From positions 28,825,139 to 28,889,138 of the forward strand of contig NC_079419.1 of the NCBI RefSeq assembly GCF_026213295.1: a stretch of DNA of 64,000 nucleotides, written 5' to 3'. The stretch comes from Gadus chalcogrammus. Lineage: Eukaryota > Chordata > Actinopteri > Gadiformes > Gadidae. The translations under genes were made by a program, and so were the position numbers. The number at the start of each line of letters is the position of its first letter. The first letter of the stretch is position 1. The notes below the pieces were generated by a model that saw nothing but the letters and a program-made list of their open reading frames with translations, had not been told where the DNA came from and searched no databases. Below are positions 35,701 through 45,745 of this stretch, one piece after another.

Positions 35701-38397
35701 GATGGTAATGCAAACTCTGCACATTTGAGGATTCTTCAAGAGGGGAGCTTCTCAAGCATTATCGCGTCAAGCACGGTACTTTTGGTCGTGGCTATTCTGT
35801 ACCCTGTCTTCATTTAAGCTGTCCTTGCTCCTTCAAGACTTGGGGTGGCCTGCGTACACACTTGTCTAGATCCCACAATTCACAGGAAACTGAAGAGTGT
35901 GAAGGTGTGCAATCTTTCAGATGTCAAATTTGCAACTCATTTTATACTAGTACAAAAGACTATTTTCAGCATATTAATTCCCACTTGAAAAGACATGAAA
36001 CCATAGAATGTGCTTTTAACGGATGTGATTTCAAGACAAACATATATGGGACTTATGCAACACACAGAAGTAGAAAACACAAGTCCCATTCATTGAAAGA
36101 CTTTAAGACTGATGTGATCGCAGAGCATCCTGTTGCTACTGAGAACGAAATTGACTTTCCAGTGTTGGAATCATATTGTCATGTGGATAGTGATACCACC
36201 TTAGAGTTGGCTTGTGAAAGGGACACTAAAGGTGAAATTGTGAAAAATGTCGGTTCTCTCTTGTTAAAATTGGAAAGCATCTATAATGTCTCTGGCAAAT
36301 GTGTTGATGACTTAGTGGAACAGCTTCAGTTTATCTGCGAATCATCCACTCAGTACATTCCAAAGTTAGTGAGTGATATTTTTACAAAGAATAACTGTGC
36401 TGTTGATGAAGCTATTGTTAGTGAATTAGTAGACAAACTCTATCACTCCAATCCTTTTACTGCAGCCTTGGGTCCTGATGGTCCCTTTTCTTCTAAATTT
36501 AAGAGGGTAAAGAATTATAGGGACAACTTCAGTGTAATTGAGCCAGTAGAGTATATTTTGGATCCAGAGAATAATTTTAGCTTTTGAATATGTGCCTGTT
36601 CTTCAATCCTTACTGCAATTGTTGAAAACTGAAGACATTGTAAACAGGTTATTGACTAAACAGACTACTTCAGACGACTCACAGTTTGCATCCTTCCGTG
36701 ATGGTAAATATTTCAAGCTAAATGAATTTCATGCTAATGAGGAGTTCAGTATTTCCCTTATACTGTATGCAGATGATTTTGAAATCTGCAATCCCCTTGG
36801 AACTTCACGGAAAAAACATAAAGTCACAGCAGTTTACTGGGCACTAGCCAATACACCACCTGAACTGAGATCACAGTTAACATCAATTCATTTGGCTCTC
36901 CTTTGTAAAGCAAATCATATAAAAAAATGTGGCTATGAAACTGTTCTTGAGCCTCTTTTGAAGGATCTCATAACATTGGAGAGGGAAGGAGTTTTTTTGC
37001 CTCAGGTTGGCAAAAATATCAGAGGTACTGTTTTTTGCGTTTCAGCAGACAATCTTGGTGCGCATTCTTTAAGTGGACTTGTAGAAAACTTTAGTGGACA
37101 TTATATCTGTAGGTTTTGTATTGGCGACCGTTCTGACTATCAGCAAAAAGAAGTACATTCAGGAGCTTTTCCATTAAGAACAAAAGAGAACTATGATTTA
37201 CATGTTCAGTCTGTAAAGATAAATCCTGCTTTGGTACACTGTTGTGGTGTGAAGAAAAGTTGTCCCATCACAGAGAAATTAAGTCATTTCCATTTTGTAA
37301 CCGGGTACACACCAGACCTTCTACATGACCTTTTTGAAGGTATAATTCCTTTGGAACTGGCACTGTGTCTTAATGTGTGCATCCACAAGAAGTACTTCAC
37401 CTTGACAGAACTTAACAAGTCCATCACACAATTTCCATACAAATTTACTGATAAAAAGGATCACCCCGGACCTATCCCAGTGAATTTTGCCTCTCGTAAA
37501 AGTATTGGTGGGAACGCCAGTGAAAACTGGACATTGTTAAGATTATTATCATTTATTATTGGTGCAACTGTACCACTGAATGATCCAGCATGGCACGTTC
37601 TTATGATTTTAAAAGATATAACTGAGCTTGTAGTAGCCCCCATTCATACTGAGGAAAGTATTTGCTACCTAGACACGCTGATATCTGAACCTCGTCACAG
37701 GCTGTTGGAAGTTTTCCCAGATCAAAAATTGATTCCAAAGCACCATTTTTTGGAGCATTATCCTGATTTGATAAGAGGGTATGGTCCTTTGGTTAGTCTC
37801 TGGACTATGCGATTTGAGGCTAAACATAGCTTCTTTAAGCAAGTTATTAGACACACAAAGAGCTTCAGAAATGTATTGATGTCACTTGCCTCAAAGCACC
37901 AAATGACGATGGCATACATTTCACAAGGAAATGCTTTGAAACCTGCAGTGTGTGTCACAAAAATATCATCTCTTCCATTAGACATACTTGATACAGGAAT
38001 ACAGCAGTCTTTCAAGGCAGTTTATCCAACACAAACCTCTGTGAATTTGACCAATGTGGCCATACTCCATGGAACTAAATATGCTGCTCGGATGGTTTTG
38101 CCTTATGGTTCAACTGGTGGTATATCTGATTTTGTTATGATTTCACAGATTGTTATTGTCGATGGCAGTGTCAGTTTCATTGTGAAAATGCTTAACAGCT
38201 GGTATGATGAACATTTTAGGGCATTTATGTTAGACCACTCTGGGAAAATGACCCTGGTACAGCAGAGTGAACTTGGGGACACATATCCCTTGACAGCATA
38301 TTTTGTGGAAGGAAAACTCACGGTGACATTGAAACAAGGGCGTAACCACGCATTCTTTGGGGGGGTCGTGTCCCCCCCAATGTTGAGAAAATACTAA
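35701..38397 (+). pseudogene. C2H2 zinc-finger/Tnp2-like (CACTA-type) transposase, one frameshift
   Basis: Transposase-derived protein of about 890 residues. The N-terminus has C2H2-like fingers: CTFEDSSRGELLKHYRVKHG (about 35716-35775), CPCSFKTWGGLRTHLSRSH, CQICNSFYTSTKDYFQHINS and CAFNGCDFKTNIYGTYATHR. A spacer frame ends at 36587; a one-base excess in a T run (36581-36584) shifts the reading into the frame ending at 38397. That frame (numbered from 36592) has LYADDFEICNPLGTSRKKHK (59-77), SADNLGAHSLSG (151-162), DLLHDLFEGIIPLEL (242-256), KHHFLEHYP (383-391) and MRFEAKHSFFK (406-416), resembling the Tnp2/Transposase_21 core. Asp residues in the first two blocks and Glu in RFEAKH are candidate catalytic residues. 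Start uncertain: the ATG at 35701 is one base out of frame. The last codons come from a hAT insertion; the original stop would be TAG at 40201. Confidence 0.82.
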
Positions 38398-38485
38398 CCT
38401 GTCCCCCCCAATATACAGCAGGATAAAATGTAAAATATATGTTCTCTTTTTATGAACCCTGTCAATGGATCGGTCTCTTGTTATG

Positions 38486-39345
38486 CAGTGATGTTGCTAG
38501 GTACGCGTCCTGCGTCCCTGACGCATTAAAATCTGAAAGGACGCACTAAACTCACTATCCATGCGTCCCGGGGACGCATCTCATTTTCCCCATGAAAAAC
38601 GATACATTGTGAACATTAAACAACTCGTGTTCAATCACAGTAACTGGCCAAAGAAACCTTCTTGTGAGCAGATCGGACAAGCGCTGTTTCAACCCTCTGC
38701 GCACCTACTCGGCGCAGACGTGATCCCCTGTACAAGGTATCGCGACATGCTAATTTAGCCGCTACCAAAACAACTAGCTCGTCACCGCTGATTTCATTTC
38801 AACAATTAAAAATACGAACTTCATAGTAAATAAACCCACGTTTCCACTGCTCGATGCTGTGCTCATTCGTGTCAAATGAGCAAATCAAACAGGATTTTTT
38901 TGCAATCCTTCTGATTGAATATATGTACATTTATGACAAAATCGTGAGGACTAGGCTTGTGACACACACACATACACACAAATGTGGCGCTCGCGCGGTA
39001 ATAGCTCATTGGCGCCACCTAGTGATCATTATGTGCAAATGCACAGCCTCATTAAAATGACTTAGGGGTCATTTGACCCCTCTTGCGGCGCTAGGAGTAA
39101 GTAAAAATGGCCCGGCGTTTCTAGTGTTAAACATGAACGGTTGAGTACTCCAGCTCTAACCATATCATACCACCATCAAGGAGTTTAACACTTTTAATTT
39201 AATTTAAGAAATAGAATAATAATAAAAAAGAAACACATTTTTTAAACTGGGGAGTCGGGACCCATTGAATTTCTCAGGGACCCACCCAACTCGCCACCTG
39301 TGGGTCCCGGGGACTCACTACATTGAAAACCTATCAACATCACTG
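38486..39345 (+). mobile_element. AGTGATGTTG-family element (copy 2), 860 bp
   Basis: Starts CAGTGATGTTGCTAGG and ends CCTATCAACATCACTG, an imperfect inverted repeat. GTTATG directly flanks both ends (38480-38485, 39346-39351), a 6-bp duplication. Near the right end is a GGGACCCACAGGTGG-type block (inverted here) shared with copy 3. It encodes the 65-residue frame 38561-38758 (MRPGDASHFPHEKR...) found in all copies. No known transposase domain is recognised. Confidence 0.82.
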
Positions 39346-39513
39346 GTTATGTCTTATTTATTTTCAATTTATTTCCGTTTGTTGAGTGTGTGAATCCCCC
39401 CTCCTAATTGTACACTAGTGCGATTTAGTTTGAAACCACCTCGCGACTTTCTGCGTTGTCATGGTTACCCCACACTCTTTCTTCAGTGAGAGCCAAGAAA
39501 GTAAAGTTGAGTA

Positions 39514-39588
39514 ATGGAGGATTTGAGGTTACCTAAAAAGCAGAAGAAACTGGACCAACAGCCAAGCATACGCAGTTTTTTTCAGACA
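39514..39588 (+). CDS. Short first exon of hAT transposase with PIP-box motif
   Basis: ATG at 39514 opens 25 codons (MEDLRLPKKQKKLDQQPSIR then SFFQT) ending at a donor GACA|GTAAGT, phase 0. The segment K-rich plus QPSIRSFF fits the PCNA-interacting consensus Q-x-x-[ILM]-x-x-F-F. TTF/ZMYM1-like hAT transposases often begin with a similar short lysine-rich leader ending in SFF. No downstream transposase exon is present inside this element, so it is a leftover of an internally deleted autonomous copy. Confidence 0.5.
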
Positions 39589-40282
39589 GTAAGTAACTTG
39601 ACAGGCATGCTGAAAGCAGTGGCCAGACAGGGACATGCTCTGGACATGCAGGTGATAAGGTGAGAATTTTGAATATGAGACCAGACAGCCTTACAACATT
39701 GTTTATAACCTGGGCCTACATGTCAGCAATACATAAAAGTAGCCTACTTCTAATACAAGCAGAATATATAGACCAAAATGATCACGAAGGTCAGCCACTG
39801 TTCTTCTGATAACATAATGACATGTGGTCATGGGTATGTGGTATTTTTCCATTGGAAGCTATCCTTTTTGCTACAGTACTACTGGAAGAGCATAATTGTA
39901 ATTGGTAGGTGTGTTTAAGGTCAGTAAGCAGCTAACCAAAACAAAATGTGTGTGTATTTGTGTGTGTGTGTGTGGGGGGGGGGGGCGGGGCAGACATTAC
40001 ATTATTACACTATTCCTTTAGATGTGAATTCAAATGGTCAATGTAGTCCTCGAAACTATGTTCTAAATGTCCACATTTTCATATATAAATATAGAATTGT
40101 AGGCAATGCACTTAACAAATAATAATAAAAAATTTAACCCCCCCAATGTCTAAACCATGGTTACGCCCTTGCATTGAAACGTCACATTATTTGCCAGTGT
40201 TAGGTGATGAGTTTGACTCTTTAATGTCTAACACCTTGCTTGCTTCCTTCCTTCAGAGTAATTTCTTTCTCTTTCTGTCAAG

Positions 40283-43175
40283 ATGGATTTCGTTGCATTG
40301 ACGGTTATTATAGAACACCGGAGTGAGAAGCTTACACTGTCCTCAGGAATACCCAGCACTGTAGAACAGTTAAATGAGACAGTAAAAGAGACATTTGGAC
40401 TCATTGAGGATTTTACCCTGCATTACCTGGATGAGGACTTTGGTGATTACTTCACTCTGCATTCTACCAACCAGATTAAACACAAGGGGACAATCAAAGT
40501 GGTGATGATTCCATCGGTAGTTCTTACATTGACTGCTTTTTACTGAAAACCAGAGAGATATAATGAATGACAGTTTAAGCTCTGCTTCTGATGCAACGCC
40601 AGATTCCCAGACAGATGCCTCATCAGTGTCTTCACAAGACATCCTATCCCCACGTAGAAGCCCTCAGACGACAACATGGCCAAATCAAATCATCATTCCA
40701 CTTTTCTCTGTGGCAACAGAGACAGTACTGATGAATGCCAATGAAGAGTTTGTCAAAGATCGTACTGTGCTGAACAATTCTCGGATCCGATCTGAAATCA
40801 TGGAAAAATTAGCTGACTACATGTACAGCTACACACCCTACCCCACAGGCCTTCAGATAGGTGAGGTGGCAGAGGCTTTAGTCAGAAAGCATCCATGCCT
40901 GACAGAGCTAGGCAGTCGTAATGGCTGGCTTGGATGGATGTACAGTCTTAAATACAAGATGGGAAATTACAGGTCGAAGCTCCGAAGCCTTGGATTTCCT
41001 GAGGTTGTCTGCAACTCACTTAAGTACAAGCACCCGGATGACAGGTCTGCTGCAAAGAATATAAAGAAAGCACGGAAAGGAGAAGTGGTGTTTCTCCCAC
41101 ACTATCCTGCGGGAGACAGTAAGGAACAACAAGAGCTGGACCGAAACCAACTAATCACTGAATCAAAGAAGAGAGAGAGCACAGTCGTCAAGGACTTGAT
41201 GTGCAGAACTTTTGCACATAGGAGACATGAGGTTGTCACCCTACAGATGAGCATCAGTGACATCAAGGACAGATGGCCCGCCTTGTTTGATGTCTCGCAA
41301 GTGAGTAATTGGAATTGTTGTCAACACATATTGTGGACTGAACCTGCATGTTTCACAGTTACACACTCATTAGTTAGACCTGTGTCATCTAATGCAATCA
41401 AATACAACAGCTCTGCCACATATACATTTTCAGTTTTTGTTGACATTGTCAGAAAAGTGATTATTATACTTTGTTTATTATTGAGGTTGTAGTGGGTGGT
41501 GCTGGAGTGCAATACATTGAAAAGTGTTCCTAATATTTTGTCCCCCTCAACGTATGTTAATGGATGGACAAAAGTATAAGGACACCGCTCAATATAATGC
41601 ACTCCAATAAACATTATCCACAATGTCCTCAATGATAAACAAAGTATAATAACCACCTTTTTGACAATCTCAACAAAAACTGAAAATGTATGTGTGGCAG
41701 AGCTGTTGTATTTGATTGCATTAGATTGCACAGGTGTACCTAATCAAGTGGTTGGTGACTGTACATCCTATTAAAAATGATAATGGAACAGTCTTGCATC
41801 CTATTCATCTCAGTATGGACTTACGTGTTTGCTGAATGACAACAGATGAGTCACCAGTTCTTTTTTTTCTTTTCTCATCCCTCTCTTTCAGGTTAGCGCA
41901 GAGTTTCAGAGGATCACCACACTGAATCTTGAGCCAAAATTCATGGCAATGTTGGACTTCTATACACTGCTGTCCTTGTTTCAAACGAAGAAAGGTGCTG
42001 CAGGAGAGAGACATCGGGCACAAATGAGTGTTCTACTTAAGGTATTAAACCTGTCTCATTCACGTTTCTCTCCTTTAAGCTAATTACCATCAATAATTAC
42101 ATATTCATATCCTAATCAGATAACTTATCTTTATCCCCACCGACTCTCTCTTATGCCTTCTCCTATCCTCAAGCCTTCCTTAACAGTTCTTGCTTTTTCT
42201 TCCTTAGTTTTCTGTCCCGCAATCTCTCACATCCTCTGCACACCCTTTTACATGTTTTGGTTTATTCTTACATCACTACACTCCAACTCCAGTTCAATTT
42301 TTCGAACGTAAATTCTATTGAAAGCTTTGACTCAAGTCAAGTTTGCCTCTGCTTGAATGTGTAGTTTTGCATTGTATTAACATTTTGAGGCTTTCTGTTC
42401 TGCAGAGTGGAATCCCCATTCAACAGACCCGTGAGGTTGTCATCCGATGTCTCATCAATCATTTGGGAGAAGATGCCAGTGCCTTGTTCAAGGACTTTGA
42501 GGTTAGTATAATACTTAATTGTTTTCATGATTTTTAACAACGTAATCATGGGTGACCATAGAGTTCCTGCAGTACGTTTGTTTTTTCCTTACCGCACACA
42601 AAGAAGAAGCAGCTTTCATAGTGTAAACCAGCTGTGGACATCAGATACTGTACGAGTTGTTTGGAGAGAGAAATTAATTATATGAAAGCATTAATTAGTT
42701 ATTTTGTCTGTGAGATCAAAATCAAATTTGGGACCACCACAGTAGTATTGTTTAGTTTGTCCACTTTATGTCCTGCTATGCTCTTATTTTGGTAGGTGGT
42801 ATTTGTCTTGCGACATGCAGGTTGAGAGTGAGTTCTAAACTCAAGTTATCTTTACAATGTCTGCAGGATGCTGCTGATGGATCTGCCAGTGTTCAAGATG
42901 AGTTGGCAGAAGAGGTCATGAAGATTTACCTGCTGCGGAAACAAGAAGGGTCATCGGATGTTGGGATTGTCATTGAGGGCAACACTGTCCTCAGCAGTCT
43001 TGGAGATGTTAGCAGGGCCTGCTGCTATCTCTTGGGACTGATGTACGTGTTAGATCTGCAATACCCCAAGAACCTCAAACATAGTTTTGAGGTATTCCAG
43101 AAAGTACTGCTGGAGCTGGATTCTGGAAACCTTTCCAACAAGGTTCAGAGACTAAAGAATTACCTCTGTATGTAG
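40283..43175 (+). CDS. SAMD3-like protein, five exons, intact (492 aa)
   Basis: Exons 40283-40516, 40611-41300, 41892-42041, 42406-42501 and 42867-43175, stop TAG. All four introns are GT-AG and phase 0, and the total is 1479 bp without a break. Exon 1 encodes a PB1-like fold ([20 protein letters not shown]... [16 protein letters not shown]). Exon 2 holds the block [20 protein letters not shown], then [20 protein letters not shown] and [11 protein letters not shown], which I recognise from fish proteins annotated as sterile alpha motif domain-containing protein 3-like. Exons 3-5 carry the usual [38 protein letters not shown] and [20 protein letters not shown] blocks. I see no SAM domain here. 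Molecular function is unknown. It follows the transposase on the same strand. Confidence 0.85.
41352..41763. repeat. Inverted-repeat MITE in intron 2 of the SAMD3-like gene
   Basis: Arms of about 135 bp (41352-41487 and 41629-41763) are inverted copies with few differences, ending near TTAGACCTGTGTCATCTAAT and ATTAGATTGCACAGGTGTAC. Translations of the arms mirror each other and are not genes. Confidence 0.88.
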
Positions 43176-43683
43176 CGACTGGCTACTGTTCAGCAAGATG
43201 CTCTCTTAGTGAGGGATTTTTTCATTGGCAAGTCTGAAGTTTAGCTGATGTACTGTTGTCTTAATGTTTACATAAGACTTAAGGTTTCCATTCATAGTGA
43301 AATTGCATGTTGGACTGTTCTTGTTTTCTGATGTGGAACTTTAATGTGAAATATCACTGTTTTTGGTGCATTTCTGGAGGATGCAAAATGTTGTCCTTGG
43401 TGCATTTTAGACATGCTAAATGTCATTCTTCTGTTCAGACCAACCAGACCAGTCACACCCCCTGAGGACTCATTATGGCTCCTGGTCACCGCCTGGTAGA
43501 GAGTTCAGTTAAAGCAACAAAAATAAAAAAGAGATACATATGGAGGATGTAGCTATTTGTCTTTACTCAGACCCAGGAAGTGAAACATAAAGACAAGAAA
43601 GACTAGCATAAGTATATTCATGTAAAGATGCTTTAAACGAGTTTTGATTGGTTTGGCAATGCACTTTGACTGTTGGAACTTGC
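43176..43683. other. 3' flank of the SAMD3-like gene
   Basis: No second gene. An AATAAA with A-rich context at about 43520-43530 is a plausible polyadenylation signal about 350 bp after the stop. Confidence 0.45.
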
Positions 43684-44221
43684 AACTCAATTAGCTGAAT
43701 GTAATTATAGTTATTGTATAACATGGTAGACATTTATTCATTCTTGGTGCATTCAGCCTGATGCTCACATGGACACTGTCACATGCTCACTGGCGAGATT
43801 AAACCATGTTAAAAGAAACTAGATAATATACCATGAGTTGTAATGCCAGTTGAGATTTCCTGGTTGAGACCCCTTATTAAGAGTTCAACTGTTTTTATAG
43901 CATGGACATTTTAACATGTCATTTGCAAAGATAAACTGTTGGATTTAAACTTCATGGACATTTTAACATGTCATTTGCAAAGATAAACTGTTGGATTTAA
44001 ACTTGATTAGATTAGATTAGATTCAACTGAGGGGGTCTCAACCTGGAAATCTCAACTGGCATTACAACTCATGGTATATTATCTAGTTTCTTTTAACATG
44101 GTTTATTCTCGCCAGTGAGCATGTGACAGTGTCCATGTGAGCATCACGCTGAATGAACCAAGAATTAATAAATGTCTACCATGTTATACAATAACTATAA
44201 TTACATTCAGCTAATTGAGTT
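43684..44221. repeat. Long hairpin element, about 190-bp arms
   Basis: 43684-43872 and 44034-44221 are inverted copies (ACTCAATTAGCTGAATG ... CATTCAGCTAATTGAGT) with a few mismatches. The 160-bp centre contains a perfect two-copy 52-bp tandem repeat (43901-44004). It could snap back as DNA or fold as a double-stranded RNA if transcribed. Confidence 0.93.
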
Positions 44222-44224
44222 TGG

Positions 44225-44804
44225 ATTAAACTTGATGATTTATAATTGTCAAAACAGACAAATAAATGTTTACTTAAAAATGTTGATGTGTGTAGAATTG
44301 CTTTGTTTATTATTTTGTTTCATATATTGACTTGAAGTACTCATATAGATTAAAGAGTAAATACTTAAAAAATAAGTTAATGTAACATATTTATTCTGAT
44401 ATTTGATAGTCCAGTATGAATTACATTATGTTAAAAAAATTAAGTAAATGTAGCAGATTTGTTTTGTTAAATAATAATCAAATTTTCAGTTGCATCTACC
44501 TAACATTTTAATTATATCTACTCATTGTTTTGAGTGGTTTGAACTTAGGGTTACTATTGCATAGACTTAAAATTTTAATTATATCAACTCAATTTTTTTA
44601 TTTCATGGTACTCAATGTAGTTGTTCAGATCTGCTAATATTTTATAAGTACATTTACTTAATCAATAAGGTAAATCTAAATGATTTCACAGATTTCAAAT
44701 TTACTCAATATTTTAAGTGTAAAAATGTTACGCAGATTAAATTGAGTAGAGCATAGTTACATTTTTTAGAGTGTGGAGTACTTTTTAATGGTGGGCTTTT
44801 ACCT
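44225..44804. other. AT-rich DNA, no gene seen
   Basis: Rich in TTAATTATATCTACTCA-like words repeated irregularly. No coding signal. Confidence 0.5.
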
Positions 44805-45745
44805 ACAAATGGGTCATTATTTGTTGACATTTTGAATTATAGCGAATGAGGATGCAATTAATAGTTTAAAATATTCACCAAAAATCAATGGAAATACATT
44901 TTCGCATTCTGATTGCTGTAGTACTTGCCGATGGTGGGCTTTTACTTGCTACGGGTCATCATTTGTTCATATTTTACATAATAGTGAAACAGGATGCAAT
45001 TAATAGTTTGAAATATTCACAAATACATTTTCTCATTCTGATTGCTGTATATTTGGTGAATATTTCAAACTATTAATTGCATCCTCATTTGCTATAATGC
45101 AAAATGTCAACAAATAATGACCCATTTGTAGGTAAAACCATTAGCAAGTACTACAGCAATCAGAATGAGAAAATGTAGTTTTATTGATTTTTGGTGAAAA
45201 TGTTAGCTATTAATTTCATCCTGTTTCAGTATTAGGCAAAATGTCAACAAATACTGACCTGTAGTAGGTAAAAGCCCACCATTTGCAAGTACTACAGCAA
45301 TCAGAATGAAAAGATGTTGTTTTATTGATTTTTGGTGAATATTTTAGCTATTAATTTCATCCTGTTTCACTATTATGCAAAATGTCAACAAATAATGACC
45401 CGTAGTAGGTAAAAGCCCACCATTGGCAAGTACTACAGCAATCAGAATGAAAAAAATTAGTTTTATTGATTTTTGGTGAATATTTTAGCTATTAATTTAT
45501 CCTGTTTCACTATTATGCAAAATGTCAACAAATAATGACCCGTAGTAAGTAAAAGTCCACCATTGGCAAGTACTACAGCAATCAGAATGAGAAAATGTCT
45601 TTCCATTGATTTTTGGTGAATATTTCAAACTATTAATTGCATCCTCATTCGCTATAATGCAAAATTTCAACAAATAATGACCCGTAGTAAATAAATGCCC
45701 ACCATTGGCAAGTACTACAGCAATCAGAATGAGAAAATATGTTTC
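44805..45745. repeat. 141-bp satellite, orientation switch near 45058
   Basis: Five units on one orientation, with GCAAGTACTACAGCAATCAG recurring at about 45145, 45286, 45427, 45567 and 45709 (spacing 140-142 bp). About two units in the opposite orientation occupy 44805-45057. The switch point is TTGCTGTATATTTGGTGAA. Each unit also has TTGATTTTTGGTGAATATTT and AATGTCAACAAATAATGACC. Confidence 0.93.

Larger units (their letters stand above)
38335..40171. mobile_element. hAT element, 1837 bp, TIR CAAGGGCGTAACCA
   Basis: Ends CAAGGGCGTAACCA and TGGTTACGCCCTTG are exact inverted repeats, with the 8-bp duplication CATTGAAA at 38327-38334 and 40172-40179. It inserted five codons before the end of the zinc-finger transposase gene. 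It carries a nested AGTGATGTTG-family element (38486-39345), a small exon with a PIP-like motif (39514-39588) and a short (TG)n/(G)n tract near 39946-39984. CCCCCCAA words lie near both ends. Confidence 0.94.

Noticed and set aside
41321..41731. 136-codon minus-strand frame in the SAMD3-like intron
   Set aside because: Mirror image of the inverted-repeat MITE arms.
35600..44230. CACTA-type terminal repeats bounding the transposase plus SAMD3-like unit
   Set aside because: I looked for CACTR...YAGTG ends on both sides and found no convincing pair, so the unit is not given element boundaries.
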